A DNA stretch of 64,000 bases from CAVWXT01 sp963759115 (GCA_963759115.1 CAVWXT010000005.1:2294001-2358000); one strand, 5' to 3'; shown: positions 9,943 through 20,377, numbered from the stretch's first letter. Translations and numbers: made by a program. Notes: generated by a model not told the origin, from the sequence alone.

Positions 9943-11280
9943 ATGAGAACTGTACTCGTTCTATTGGTTGTGATCGGGCTCGCGGCAGGCGGCGGGGCAT
10001 ACTACTTCAGATACATGTCCGCCGATCAGGCCGTCAATTTCCGCACGGCGATCGTCAAGCGGGGCGACTTGCAGCCGACCATCAGCGCCACCGGGACGCT
10101 GGAGCCGGAGGAAGTGGTCGACGTGGGCGCTCAAGTCGCGGGGAGGATTGTCAAGTTTGGCCTCGACCAGAGCGATCCGGAGGGGAAGAAGCCCGTCGAC
10201 TACCGTTCCGCGGTGAAGAAGGACCAGTTGCTGGCCGAGATCGACCCGATTATGTACAGGGCCCAACGCGATCAGGCCCAGGCCTCGCTCGAGAGCGCCA
10301 AAGCCAATCTCTTGCTGTGCAAGGCCAAACGCGACCAGGCGGAAAAGGACTGGAATCGGGCCCAGGGCTTGCGTCCCGCGAAGGCCATTGCCGACACCGA
10401 CTATGACCTGGCGGAGGCCAATTACCGGACGGCCGAGGCGAGCGTGGCCGTGGGCGAGGCCACCATCAAGCAAGACGAGGCTGCCCTGGAAATGGCGGAA
10501 GCCAACCTCGACTACACGACCATTCCCGTCGCCGGTCGACGGAGTGATCGTCGACCGCCGCGTCAATATCGGCCAGACCGTGGTCTCCAGCTTGAGCGCA
10601 TCCAGCTTGTTCCTGATCGCCAAAGACTTGAGGCGGATGCAGGTGTGGGCGGCCGGTCAACGAGGCCGACATCGGCCGCATCTACCCGAACATGCCCGTG
10701 CGGTTCACCGTCGACGCCTATCCGGGCGACGTCTTCCGGGGCAAGGTGCTGCAAGTCCGCTTGAACGCCACCATGACGCAAAACGTCGTCACCTACACGG
10801 TCGTGGTCGTAACCGACAACTCCGACGGCAAACTGCTGCCCTACCTGACGGCGAATCTCCAGTTCGAGCTCGAACAGCGGGACAGTGTCTTGCAGGTGCC
10901 CAACGCGGCGCTGCGATGGAAACCGTCGCGGCCGCAGTTGGTGGCTCCCGACGCCCGCGACGCCGTGGCGAAGGAAGGTTCGGGCGAAAAGGCCGCAAGG
11001 CGGGTGGGCAAGAAGGCGCTCCGCCGGCGAGGCAAAACCGGTGAAAGCCGCCAAGGAACGCGACGAACGCGGCCGCATCTGGGTGAAGGACGAGGAAGGC
11101 GATCACGTGCGGCCCATCGACGTGAAGTGCGGCGTCAGCGACGGGTCTCTCACGGAGATCAGCGGCGAAAACCTGAAGGAAGGCATGGAGGTCGTGGTGG
11201 GCGAGGCCGTCGCCAGTCAAGACAGCAGCGATACCACAAATCCCTTCGCCCCCAAACTGTTCAAGGGCGGAAAGCGGTAG
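9943..11280 (+). CDS. MacA-like periplasmic membrane-fusion protein, several frameshifts
   Basis: HlyD-family adaptor that would bridge the inner-membrane ABC protein and the outer-membrane channel. One N-terminal membrane segment (VLVLLVVIGLAAGGGAYYF) is followed by the lipoyl half-motif GTLEPEEVVDVGAQVAGRI, a coiled-coil hairpin (QAQASLESAKANLLLCKAKRD) and the second half-motif PVDGVIVDRRVNIGQTV. A beta-barrel and C-terminal domain end the protein. The reading frame changes near 10531, 10655 and 11020. The first two are each cured by removing one base from a short run. The fault density suggests sequencing error, but a decayed gene cannot be excluded. ABC gene macB starts 20 bases after its stop. 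Confidence 0.8.
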
Positions 11281-11300
11281 CTTTCACGAGGTTGCCTGCG

Positions 11301-13538
11301 ATGGAACTGATCCGAATCGAAGACCTCTACAAGACGTATCACCTCGGCGAGGTGGACGTCCCGGTGCTCCGCGGCATCTCGCTTTCCATCGCCCGCGGCG
11401 AAATGGTGGCCCTGATGGGGGCTTCCGGGCTCCGGCAAGACCACCTTGATGAACATCCTCGGCTGCTTGGACCGCCCAGTCGTCGGGCCAGTACTGGTTC
11501 GACGGCCAGGAGATGAGCCGTCTGACGCCGAACCAGCGGGCGCTGGTGCGCACCGAGAAACTCGGTTTCGTCTTCCAGAGCTTCAATCTCCTGGCGCGCA
11601 CCACGGCGTTGCACAACGTCGTCATGCCGCTGGACTATGCGCCGCGCCGGCCCGCCAGCGGAGAGTCCGCCCGACTGGGCAACGTCCTCCTGGAGCGGGT
11701 CGGACTGGCCGATCGGGCCGAGCACGAGCCGTCGCAGATGTCGGGCGGGCAGCAGCAGCGGGTGGCCATCGCCCGATCACTGGTCAACCGGCCCGCGCTG
11801 GTGTTGGCCGACGAGCCGACCGGCAACCTCGACTCGCACACCAGCGTCGAAATCTTGGAGATGTTCCAGCAACTCAACGCCGAGGGAATCACTGTCATTC
11901 TGGTGACGCACGATCCCAAGGTGGCCGCTTATGCCCATCGGACGATCCGCATCGCCGACGGCCGGATCGAGGGCGACGAGACCAACCCCCGGCCGATGCA
12001 CGTCGATGGCACCAGCTTGGCCACGGCCACGAAGGCCGCCGCCGTGGACGTGGCCGTCGATGACCACCCGTCGCCGCAGCCCGAAACGAGGCCGGCCTCC
12101 GCGCCGCGAGGCTCGTTGTACGGCGATGCGGCGGCAAAGCCGCGCAGCCGAACTTTGCCCTCGCTGATGCCGGCGACGTTCGTCACGGCGTTCGGCGCCT
12201 TGCGGCGGAACAAGATGCGGTCGGCCCTGTCGGCCTTGGGCGTGATCATCGCCGTGGGCGCGGTCATCGCCATGATGGAAATCGGCCAGGGCTCGAAGGC
12301 CGCGCTGCAGAAAACGATCGCCAGCATGGGGGCCAACAACCTCCTGGTTTTGCCGGGGGCGGCGACCAGCGGCGGCATCAGTTGGGGCGCCGGCACCACG
12401 CAGAAACTCACGCCGCAAGACGGCGACGAGATGTTGCAGCAATGCCCGGCCGTCTGCGCGGTGGCCCCGATCGTGCGGGCCCGTTCGCAGGTGGTGTATG
12501 GCAACCGCAATTGGAACCCCAGCAGCTTGCTCGGCACCTCGCCTTCCTACTTGACGGTGCGCGACTGGGAAGCACATGGACGAGGGCGACGTGTTCAGCG
12601 ACCGCGACGTGCGCAACCGCAGCAAGGTCTGCATCATCGGCCAAACCCTGCAAGCGCGAACTGTTTCAGGGCGAATCGCCCCTCGGCAAGGACGTGCGCA
12701 TCAAGAATGTGACGTTTCGGGTGATCGGCGTCTTGAGCCGCAAGGGCGCCAACATGATGGGCATGGACCAGGACGACATCGTGCTGGCCCCCTGGACCTC
12801 GATCAAGTACCTCATCAGCTCGGAAGCCGCCGGTTCCACGCAAACGGCGGCTGGCGCAGCGACGGCAGCGGCCAGCACGGTGAACACCCTGAACAATCTC
12901 TACCCCAGCACCGTGGCCCTGTATTCCGCGCCGTCGGCCACGCAACTGGCCGACACGCCGCAGCCGGTCCGCTTCTCCACCGTCGACCAGATCCTCGTCA
13001 AGGCGGCGACCGGCGATCAGATCCCGTCGGCGATCGCCCAAATCACCGCGCTGCTCCACGAGCGCCACCGCATTCAGCCCGGCTGAAGACGATGACTTCA
13101 ACATCCGCGACATGACCGAAATCACCAAGACCTTGGCCTCCACCACCGAGTTGATGGGCATGTTGCTGCTGTTCGTGGCGGCCATCTCGCTGATCGTCGG
13201 CGGCGTGGGCATCATGAACATCATGCTGGTCTCGGTCACCGAGCGGACGCGCGAGATCGGTCTCCGCATGGCCGTCGGCGCCCGCAGCCATCACATCCTC
13301 CGGCAGTTCCTCGTCGAGGCGGTTGTGTTGTGCCTGGTTGGCGGCGCGATGGGCATTCTGCTCGGCCGGGGAGCGTCGATCCTGGTTCGATACAACATGC
13401 ACTGGCCCACCCAAGCCTCGCTGCCGGCGATCATTGCCGCGGTGGCGGTCTCCGCCGGCGGTTGGCATGGTCTTCGGCTTCTATCCCGCCTGGAAAGCTT
13501 CCCGTCTCGATCCCATCGAAGCCCTGCGCTACGAATAG
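11301..13538 (+). CDS. MacB-like ABC exporter (ATPase fused to FtsX-type permease), several frameshifts
   Basis: Inner-membrane energiser of the tripartite pump, about 740 codons. The ATPase half has Walker A (ALMGAS, then frameshifted GSGKTT), Q-loop FVFQSFNLL, signature MSGGQQQRVAIARSL, Walker B LVLADEPTGNLD and H-loop ILVTHD. The permease half has a first membrane helix (SALSALGVIIAVGAVIAM), a large periplasmic MacB domain and three C-terminal helices including SLIVGGVGIMNIMLVSVTERTREIGLRM. Six frame changes lie near 11428, 11478, 12573, 12652, 13082 and 13458. Each is cured by deleting one base from a run. The Walker A lysine is present in the corrected frame. Function is clear; substrate is not. 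Confidence 0.85.
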
Positions 13539-13552
13539 CGGGTGAGCGTCGC

Positions 13553-13638
13553 GTAGACGCGGCATCTTGCCGCGTTATCTCGGCACGAGTCGCCGCTGTT
13601 CATGGAACACGCACAAAGCGGCAAGATGCCGCTTCTAC
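13553..13638. repeat. Hyphenated palindrome after macB
   Basis: The arms GCGGCATCTTGCCGC and GCGGCAAGATGCCGC are separated by about 45 bases and flanked by GTAGA/CTTCTAC. It lies just after the macB stop and could act as a terminator hairpin, but its form matches the other dispersed palindromes. Confidence 0.75.
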
Positions 13639-13711
13639 GACCTGCAAAAGAAGTAGGGCGGGCCGAGCCATCTGCCGACGCGCCCTACGTGCCTGTCGAA
13701 CGTGACATGTG

Positions 13712-13783
13712 GGGTGCCACCGGCTGCTTGTCAGCCCGTGCTAGCCGATTCATGCACTGGCCGACAAGCGGCCAGTGGCACCC
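13712..13783. repeat. Hyphenated palindrome between convergent genes
   Basis: The arms GGGTGCCACCGGCTGCTTG and CAAGCGGCCAGTGGCACCC pair with two mismatches across a spacer of about 34 bases. It lies between macB and the convergent aminotransferase gene. Confidence 0.75.
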
Positions 13784-13848
13784 GAGTGCTTTGCTTCGAC
13801 CCGCCCTACGTGTCTTTCCGACCACTCACGCCTTGGCCGCGGCCTTGG

Positions 13849-15198
13849 CTATGTCGCCCGCGTTGCGCGGATCTTCCGCACCGCGTCGGCAATCTGGTCC
13901 ATGTCGCTCCGCGGTCCCAGGAACATGAACTGGAAGAGCCACACGGAGCCCTTGCAGAGCTTGTCGTTCTCGGGCAGCTCGCAACGCTTGGCCCAGTCGG
14001 CGATCGCGTCCTTCGAGTACACCCGCAGGCGGCCGCCCACGGTCAGCACACCCGGCACGAACGTCCGCCAATCGGTCGGCGTATAGCCGCCAAAGCACGG
14101 AATCCCCTCGGCATTGAGGGCGTCGAGGAACTTGTCTCGCGACAGGCCGGCGAACTCTTCGGGCTTGTAGCGGAGCATGTAGAGATGGTACGAGTTGCGC
14201 GTGCAACCTTCGTACATCTTGGCGGGCATGATGCCGGGGATCTCCCGCAACAGACTGCTGAGATACAAGGCGTTCTCGGTGCGGGTGCGGGCCTGCTCTT
14301 CGATGCGGGCCATCTGGGTCGTCAGCACCGTGCCTTGGAATTCCGTCATGCGGAAGTTGCCCGCACGCGTGTTCTGCGTCGTGGCCGTAAAGCTGCCGAC
14401 GTTGCGGGGCCGGCAATTGTTGTGGAAGGCGTAGAGCTTCTGGGCCAAGTCGTCGTCGTTGGTCAGAATCGCGCCGCCTTCGCCCGACGGCAGGTTCTTC
14501 GTCACCTGGAAGCTGAAGCAGCCGACCTTACCCAAGGTTCCGGCCTTGCTCTTCCGCCATTCGGCCAGGTGGGCCTGGCAGGCGTCCTCGATCACCGGCA
14601 CGTTGCGCTTCTTGGCAATGGCGAGAATGGCGTCCAGGTCGGCGCAGTTGCCGCCGATGTGGACGGGAATGATGGCCGCCGTGCGCTCGGTGATCGCTGC
14701 CTCGACCTTCTTGGCGTCGATCTGGAACGTTTCGGGGTCAACGTCCACAAAGACCGGCAGCGCGTAGTTCATCAGGATCGAGTTGATCGTGGCGATGAAC
14801 GTGTAGGGGGTGGTAATCACCTCGTCTCCCGGACCGATCCCCATCGCGCCCATCGAAGTCACCAACGCGCTGGTGCCGCTGTTGGTGGCGATGCAATGCT
14901 TGGCCCCCGTCAACTTCGCGTAATCATCTTCGAATTTCTTGACGTTGAGCGCCTTCGGATCGCCGCGGAACCACCGCGTGCTCTTGAGCGTGGCGGCCAT
15001 CGCCTTTTCGTCGTTTTCCTTCACCAGCGGCCAGGAGGAAAACAAATCTTTCTTTGTCTTCTCGCCACCCAAAATGGCTGGCTTGCCAAGGGCCGGCTTG
15101 CCGGCAGCCGAGGCCGACTTTGCCTGCAATGCCACCGCGCCAAGGCCGGCCGCGGCCGTAGCGGCCATGAAACGTCGACGACTAAAGAAACCACTCAT
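13849..15198 (-). CDS. Tat-exported DegT/DnrJ/EryC1/StrS family aminotransferase (A)
   Basis: PLP-dependent sugar-aminotransferase fold, 449 residues. A twin-arginine signal (SRRRFMAATAAAGLGAVAL) predicts export. The fold then follows: TNSGTSALVTSMGAMGIGPGDEVITTPYTF, VIEDACQAHLAEW, and the PLP lysine in SFQVTKNLPSGEGG (near residue 234). The start has a strong GAGGAGA site. Reading ends at a TAG at 13849. A change of frame there would give GDIAKAAAKA and a stop at 13826, which looks like a natural tail, so the end is uncertain. Exported members of this family may have left biosynthesis for another role; their substrate is unknown. It is divergent from a second such gene at 15789. Confidence 0.85.
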   Translation of the reverse strand: MSGFFSRRRFMAATAAAGLGAVALQAKSASAAGKPALGKPAILGGEKTKKDLFSSWPLVKENDEKAMAATLKSTRWFRGDPKALNVKKFEDDYAKLTGAKHCIATNSGTSALVTSMGAMGIGPGDEVITTPYTFIATINSILMNYALPVFVDVDPETFQIDAKKVEAAITERTAAIIPVHIGGNCADLDAILAIAKKRNVPVIEDACQAHLAEWRKSKAGTLGKVGCFSFQVTKNLPSGEGGAILTNDDDLAQKLYAFHNNCRPRNVGSFTATTQNTRAGNFRMTEFQGTVLTTQMARIEEQARTRTENALYLSSLLREIPGIMPAKMYEGCTRNSYHLYMLRYKPEEFAGLSRDKFLDALNAEGIPCFGGYTPTDWRTFVPGVLTVGGRLRVYSKDAIADWAKRCELPENDKLCKGSVWLFQFMFLGPRSDMDQIADAVRKIRATRAT

Positions 15199-15335
15199 GT
15201 TGATCTCCTCCGAGGCTTGCATGAAACGGTATGGGAGCGTGCGTCGGGCGCCCGACGGGCCGAACGACACGTGAAACAAACGGCCTTTAGGATAGCCCAG
15301 GACCGGGCGCCGGTCAATGGACGGCGGACGTCGCG

Positions 15336-15459
15336 CAGGGCCGATCAGTTTTCCCGAATAGGACGTGTAGGAGGCGACTCCAGTCGCCGATTTGCAGTAG
15401 TTTTCGGGCAATCGGCGACTGGAGTCGCCTCCCACAGTGAATAACTGATCGGCCCTGGG
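15336..15459. repeat. Large palindromic repeat, family A copy 1 (empty intron site)
   Basis: Nested palindrome. Outer arms read CAGGGCCGATCAGTT and AACTGATCGGCCCTG; inner arms read AGGCGACTCCAGTCGCC and GGCGACTGGAGTCGCCT. Two more copies lie at 46195-47103 (split by a group II intron) and 61862-61979. The junction CCTCCCA|CAGTGA here is uninterrupted. Confidence 0.9.
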
Positions 15460-15788
15460 ACGTCCCGGATGGCACGGCCGTAGCAATGCGTGTGGTGCGG
15501 TCGCCCCGCGTTCAACTGTACAACTGTCGCCTGAACTATCGGATGACTTGCCTTGACGAACGCGGCGTGATAACTTGGGCAATGCTCTGCGGCCGGCGCC
15601 ACAGGTGCGGGGGCCGAATAGGGCGGGCACTGCCCGCCACAAGACGCTTGGTGTTTGGTGGGCAGTGCCCACCCTACGACTGTGGCTGGCACTGTAAGCG
15701 CGGGGGTCGCCGCAGGAATCCCCTGGAATTGGCTGTGTTTTTGAACGAGTCCTCTCTGGTCGCGGCCTAGCCGCAGAAGGGTTTGAAC
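15460..15788. repeat. Intergenic region with GGGCAGTGCCC palindrome
   Basis: At 15619-15675 a palindrome with arms GGGCGGGCACTGCCCGCC and GGTGGGCAGTGCCCACCC occurs. Otherwise nothing is recognised. The stretch separates two divergent aminotransferase genes, so promoters for both should lie between 15199 and 15788. Confidence 0.7.
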
Positions 15789-17138
15789 ATGCATCCGACG
15801 GACTCCCTATCGCGGCGTCAGTTCGTGGCGGGCACTCTGGTTTGGCCTCTGGTTTACTGATGGCCGGTGCGCTGCCGGGCGCGGCGGCCGAAAAAGCCGC
15901 CACCCCCGCGTCAACCGCCAAATTGGCCATCGACGGGGGCGAGAAGACCATCAAGACGCCGGCCGTGCTCAAGGATCGCTGGGGGGAACCGGAGCGAGAA
16001 CGGCTCGAGGCCATGCTCCGTCAGGACAGCCTCTTCTTCTGGAAAGGGCCGCAGACCGAGTTGATGACCGAGCGGTTTCGCAAGGTCTGTCCGTCGAAGT
16101 ACGTGCAAACCTGTTCTTCCGGCACCGCCGCCGTCCATATCGCCGTGGGGGCCTGCGGCATCGGACTGGGCGACGAGGTCATCACCTCGCCCATCACCGA
16201 CGCGGGCACCGTCATCGGCGTTATCTACCAGCAGGGGGTTCCGGTGTTCGCCGACATGCTGCCCGGCAGTTATGGTCTGGACCCGGCCGACGTGGAGCGG
16301 AAGATCACTCCCCGAAACCAAGGCGATCGTAGCCGTACACCTGTTCGGCAACCCGTGCGACATGGCCGCCTTGAGGACGCTGGCCGACCGCCACAAGCTG
16401 GCGCTGATTGAAGACTGCTGCCAGTCCTGGGGCGCGCGGTATCGCGGCAAGCCCATCGGCACCATCGGCGACTTCTCCTGCTACTCGTTTCAGATCTCAA
16501 AGATGATTACCTGCGGCGACGGCGGCATCGTGGGCTCGAACCACGACCGTTTCGGACCGCTGTTGCTCCGGTATGCCGATAAGGGGTTCGACCGGCGCGA
16601 CCCGCCCGAGTCGCTGAAACTGTTCTCCACCAATTATCGGATGAGCGAGACGCAGGCGGCGGTGGCCGCAGCCCAGTTGGACCGGCTGGAGGGGATCGTG
16701 TCGAAACGGGCCCGCCTCGGCAAGCTGCTGAGCGAGAAGGTCAGCGCCATCCCCGGCATCCTGCCGCAGGAGGTCCATCCGGAAGATCGCTGCACCTATT
16801 GGTTCTACAGTTTCCGCGTCAAGCCGGCCGCCTTCCGCTGCACTCGCGACGAGTTGGTCAAGGCGCTGGCAGCCGAAGGGCTAGGCGCCACCGGCGGCTA
16901 TTGGCGGGGACCGCTCTATACCGAAGCCGTCTTCAAGTCGCATGGATTCTTCGGCGGCCGGTGGCCCGTCAAGGAAATGGGCCTGACCACCATGGACTAC
17001 ACCAAATGCCGGTGTCCGGGCGCCGAGGAGATCCACGCCACGTCGATCATCCTGCCGCTGCACGAAGGCATGACCGAGGAGTACGTGTTGGCCGTGGCGT
17101 CGGGCATCGAGAAGGTAGCCCGCCACTACGCCGCGTGA
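15789..17138 (+). CDS. Tat-exported DegT/DnrJ/EryC1/StrS family aminotransferase (B), two frameshifts
   Basis: A second exported PLP-fold protein of about 450 residues, only partly similar to the divergent gene at 13849-15198. The twin-arginine signal SRRQFVAG runs into LASGLLMAGALPGAAA once one base is restored near 15840, in a T run. One extra C near 16313 (CCCC) breaks the frame after ERKITP; reading on gives ETKAIVAVHLFGNPCDM. Family motifs are TCSSGTAAVHIAVGACGIGLGDEV, LIEDCCQSWGARY and SFQISKMITCGDGG with the PLP lysine. Sequence supports the fold strongly; the substrate and the purpose of export are unknown. Confidence 0.8.
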
Positions 17139-17186
17139 TCTCAACCACCTCAAGCGCCCGCGTCAGAACAAACTGCACAACTTGCG

Positions 17187-17245
17187 GTAGGACGAGTTTT
17201 CCAACTCGTCCAGTATTCCGGGACGAGTTGGAAAACTCGTCCTAC
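17187..17245. repeat. Perfect palindrome, ACGAGTTTTCCAACTCGT family
   Basis: Twenty-five-base arms beginning GTAGGACGAGTTTTCC are perfectly complementary across a 9-base spacer. It lies between two convergent genes and could terminate both, but no T-run follows. Confidence 0.85.
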
Positions 17246-17274
17246 AAATGTAATCAACTTATCCTGACGCACAC

Positions 17275-17571
17275 CTAGGCGGCGGCGGACTCCAACAGGG
17301 GCGATGCGTGCAACTGGGTCTTGAGGAAACGCTCGCCGCGCGAGCCGTAGAACAGGACCTGGTTCCGCTCGGTCTCCCAAATGGCGATGAACTTGGTCGC
17401 GCGGGGGCCGTGCAGGCAGAAGTAGATGCCGCAGGGTTTGTCGCCCCGCACCAGAACCCGCTCCGTCATCTGGAACGCTCCCGCCTTGAGTTGGTAATGG
17501 GTGCAAATGGTTGCGTTGACGTATTCTCGAAGATCGTTGATATTCTCAAGTTGCTGAAAACGGGTCAACAT
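17275..17571 (-). CDS. Conserved hypothetical protein
   Basis: A 98-residue soluble protein with no recognised domain. I start it at MLTRFQQLENINDLREYVN because the 29 residues before it are low-complexity and unlike a conserved start. The core YQLKAGAFQMTERVLVRGDKPCGIYFCLHGPR is compact and beta-rich. I believe close relatives occur widely in planctomycetes, usually as short stand-alone genes, but no function is known to me. Confidence 0.6.
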   Translation of the reverse strand: MLTRFQQLENINDLREYVNATICTHYQLKAGAFQMTERVLVRGDKPCGIYFCLHGPRATKFIAIWETERNQVLFYGSRGERFLKTQLHASPLLESAAA

Positions 17572-17713
17572 TGCTGGCAAGTATCTCCGGAATGCGTGCG
17601 AAGCATAGGGAGGGGATGGCTTCGCCCAGGTGAGATAAAATGGGGTAGATGCCGACAAAGAAACCTATCGGCAAAACCTTCCGAGAAATTCGCCCCGTGG
17701 TTGCCAGGCTCAC

Positions 17714-18661
17714 TTATCTTACTTCCTTGGCGTAAGCAGAAAACGCCTCCGCAACCTTGCCGTCCTTCTCGTCGCCACGGTGCAATAGCACGCGATAGCG
17801 GAATATCACGGTTTTTCCTGATGAAAGCGTATAGGCGCCGCTGCCGGACTTGGCGCGCGTGAAGTCGTGCAACCCGAACGGGTTGGCGGCAAACAGTCCG
17901 TACGTTCTCACGTGCCAATACGTGGGGAAGCGAAAACTGCTGGGGTGATTCAAGATGGCAATGCCCACCGTTTGGCCGTCGATCGGGCCGTGGTAATCGA
18001 CCCAGGGAGCGGCCTGCCCCCAAGCGGCCGCGTCGACTTGTTGCCGGCTGTTGACGATCTGGCCGCCGCGTTTGGCGTCGACGCTCATCGTCTCGGCCAC
18101 GCGCACGCCGAACGTGCCCTCCTTGGTGTCGCCGAAAGTCACCGCGCCGCCGGTGGCCCTGATGGTGATGTCGAAGTCGATCCAGCGGGCGTCGCCATCC
18201 GAGTCGAAGCGCAGCGTCCGCTCGTCTTCGCAAAGCTTCGTGCCGTTGGCGGCGAGCCAATCGTTGCGCGTGGCGACAACGGCCGGTTTTCCGCCGGCGA
18301 TTTTGAGAAACTCGCGGTGTGCGATCGTGCCCGCCTTGTCCCCCTCGACCCACAGGTTGGCGTCGTTCACTTCTCCATGCGTGAACCACAGCGAGCGTTG
18401 GTGCGGGTGATCCTTCGTCTCGCCGGGATGATCGAGCATGGGGTAGTCGCGGGTCATCGGCTTGCCCGTCGGCCCGATGATCGGCCACAGCACGGGCTTG
18501 CTCCCCGACCGCACCAGGTACTCCGTAAACAGTTGGCCGTCGATCTTCACCACGACGCCGTTGGGCGAGCGCTCGGCCGTGATCTCGGCCGCGAATCCGG
18601 CGACGTGCGAAATGGCACACGCGATAGCCAAGGCGGGCAGCAAACGGACGCACGAGGGCAT
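17714..18661 (-). CDS. Exported PmoA/DUF6807 family protein
   Basis: Secreted protein of 315 residues. Residues 1-25 form a signal peptide (VRLLPALAIACAISHVAGFAA). The rest matches the planctomycete and verrucomicrobial family named after methane-oxygenase PmoA (now DUF6807): TGKPMTRDYPMLDHPGETKDHPHQRSLW, then WIDFDITIRA and GQTVGIAILNHPSSFRFPTYWHVR. The HPHQRS and HVR segments are the usual conserved positions. Despite the name it lacks membrane helices and is not a monooxygenase subunit; a carbohydrate-related role is likely. The start at 18661 is supported by GGAG six bases before. Upstream ATGs would add an unlikely charged leader. Confidence 0.8.
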   Translation of the reverse strand: MPSCVRLLPALAIACAISHVAGFAAEITAERSPNGVVVKIDGQLFTEYLVRSGSKPVLWPIIGPTGKPMTRDYPMLDHPGETKDHPHQRSLWFTHGEVNDANLWVEGDKAGTIAHREFLKIAGGKPAVVATRNDWLAANGTKLCEDERTLRFDSDGDARWIDFDITIRATGGAVTFGDTKEGTFGVRVAETMSVDAKRGGQIVNSRQQVDAAAWGQAAPWVDYHGPIDGQTVGIAILNHPSSFRFPTYWHVRTYGLFAANPFGLHDFTRAKSGSGAYTLSSGKTVIFRYRVLLHRGDEKDGKVAEAFSAYAKEVR

Positions 18662-18707
18662 GGCAGGCTCCGGCGGGACGGGCATAGGGGCTTGATCCTC
18701 TCGCATC

Positions 18708-19588
18708 CTACCGCCGGTCCAGCCCGCGTGCAACCATCGCCGCTACGATTCGTAGAACGGAATTTATTCCGTTCGAGCGGATTGAAAGCTGTGCTACGAC
18801 GAGGTCGGGCGTATTGCGCCCAGCCTTGCGGTATTGCTCGAAGGTCACCAGTTTGAAACTGCCCATCGCCTTGCGGGCTTGCGCCACCTGGTCGAGATCG
18901 GCCGGTTTCAGCGGGCTGATGATGCGGTGCTGGCTGCGGATGGTGGTGCGCTGATCTTCCACGCCCGGTCCGGTGGAGACCGTCAGGAATACCTGTGATG
19001 CCACCGCCTGCCGCTTGGCAATCGCCGCGTTTTTCACCAGGCGTCCGAAGGGCGGGCCGCGCCCGGCGACAGCAGGGCGTTCAGCCGCGCGTACCAGTCG
19101 CAGAAGTCGTGGTACTGCTCGACAACGCCCGGACTCGCTTCGTGCGATAGCACCAGTCGGTAGCTGACGAAAGAACTGCTGAGCGTCAACTCGCCCGCCG
19201 ATTCGCTGTATTGCTCCTCGAACTTCGGCTCGGCGAGAAACTTCAGCAGCGGCGTGGCGCTCTTGGCCGCCAACGGCTGCAATCGATCGAGATAGCCGGT
19301 GACTTCACGGGTCGTCAGTTCCGCGCGCACGCGATGCGAGAGGTCCAGCAAGACAAACCGGCCGGCGCTCTTGTCGAACACGACCGTTTCGTCGGGGGTC
19401 TTCATGAAGTCGTAGACCACGCCGTCGCGGAAGATCGTCGTGCTCTGCGACGACGGCTCCTTCTGGCCGCCGGCGTAGGTCGAATTGTCGACGCGGAAAT
19501 CCTCGGCGAGCGTAAGGCCGGGCTGGCCCGCGGCAACGCCGAACACCCCGGCTGCGAGCCAGATGATGCAGTGGTGGAGACGGTGCAT
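18708..19588 (-). CDS. Exported protein of unknown function, one frameshift
   Basis: Signal peptide MHRLHHCIIWLAAGVFGVAAG is followed by about 270 residues. The visible segments VYDFMKTPDETVVFDKSAGRFVLLDLSHRVRAELTTREV and SSFVSYRLVLSHEASPGVVEQYHDFCDWYARLNALL suggest a small helical and beta domain that reads or writes nothing I recognise. Near 19069 one base seems to be missing from a G run; the corrected reading is SPGRGPPFGRLVKNAAIAKRQAVASQ. The ATG at 19588 has GAGG nine bases upstream. Similar exported proteins occur in planctomycetes, to my memory without assigned function. Confidence 0.6.
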
Positions 19589-19975
19589 TTCGTAAGACCT
19601 CGAAAAGTTGGGGCCGCCGCGGAATAGAGAACTCCATCTTGGGCGGCGAAGGATACCCAAAGAGGCCGATGCGTGTAAAGCCGGGAAAAGGGCAAAACGA
19701 ACCAACAACCACTCCACTCACCATCCGGTAGAGGGGGCGGGGGTGAGGGCAACGACGAGACGCAGACAATCGGCGAATGCACGCCCTCTCCTCCACGTAA
19801 CGCGGCGTAGCTGCAACCGATCACGGTTCACTCTGAACATGAGGGAACGGAGAAAACGGAGGATTGGCCTTCTCTGTTGCCTCTGTTATCTCCTGTTCGG
19901 ATTCCCTGGATCACGAGGGGCCAACGCCATGACATTACCGTTCCCTCATTTGGGTGGATCATGCCGCGATTATCT

Positions 19976-20074
19976 CTACAGCAAGACTTTGCCCAAACAA
20001 CTACCAGCTATTGCGATGCTGGCAAAGCTGCCAATACAACGCCTGGTAGCCAATAGCCGAAAGTCTTGCTGTAG
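19976..20074. repeat. Inverted repeat upstream of tRNA-Ala
   Basis: CTACAGCAAGACTTT (19976-19990) and AAAGTCTTGCTGTAG (20060-20074) are perfect 15-base complements with a 69-base loop. The loop holds shorter self-complementary pieces. There is no coding potential; it may be a small non-autonomous element. Confidence 0.7.
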
Positions 20075-20125
20075 AGTTATTGATCTCGGTTCGGCCTATC
20101 GCATGTTGCCTTCGGGTTCCCCTCC

Positions 20126-20153
20126 TTGACACCCGGCCGGCGACCGATAATGT
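20126..20153 (+). promoter_or_regulatory. Promoter of tRNA-Ala
   Basis: A consensus -35 box TTGACA (20126-20131) is followed by GATAATGT. Depending on which bases form the -10 hexamer, the spacer is 14 or 16 bp. The tRNA begins about 32 bases downstream, which suits a short tRNA leader. Confidence 0.6.
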
Positions 20154-20184
20154 ACGAGTCTGCGACCGGTCCAGGCCGGTTTGC

Positions 20185-20257
20185 GGGGGATTAGCTCAGT
20201 TGGGAGAGCGCGACAATGGCATTGTCGAGGTCAGGGGTTCGAGCCCCCTATCCTCCA
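20185..20257 (+). tRNA. tRNA-Ala(GGC)
   Basis: A 73-nt cloverleaf folds cleanly. The acceptor GGGGGAT pairs with ATCCTCC, the D stem is GCTC/GAGC, the anticodon stem CGACA/TGTCG holds loop ATGGCAT with anticodon GGC, and the T stem AGGGG/CCCCT holds TTCGAGC. The discriminator is A, and CCA is not encoded. An integrase gene begins 121 bases downstream, so the 3' end is the likely attachment site of the following element. Confidence 0.93.
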
Positions 20258-20377
20258 CTGGTTGTAAACCCAGCCGAAATCAAGAGTTAGATTACCTGCC
20301 GACGGTCGGCAGCGCGGCCTGAAAGTCAACGGGAAAAGGGGTAGTAACTACCCCCGTGACTGAAAGGACGTGTTGCA

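Noticed and set aside
11428..13458. Programmed ribosomal frameshifting in macB
   Set aside because: Six changes in one gene, each at a different short run without slippery heptamer or consistent downstream structure, do not fit programmed shifting.
13702..15444. 580-codon plus-strand frame opposite aminotransferase A
   Set aside because: Antisense shadow with His/Arg-rich composition and no domain; the minus-strand gene has full family motifs.
13849..16014. A 721-codon minus-strand frame extending 270 codons upstream of the aminotransferase
   Set aside because: The upstream part is Pro/Arg/Ser-rich, overlaps two repeats and the divergent gene, and the Tat signal with a strong ribosome site at 15198 marks the true start.
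17187..17245. Rho-independent terminator
   Set aside because: The perfect 25-base arms suggest a strong hairpin, but no T-run follows on either side and the form matches dispersed palindromes.
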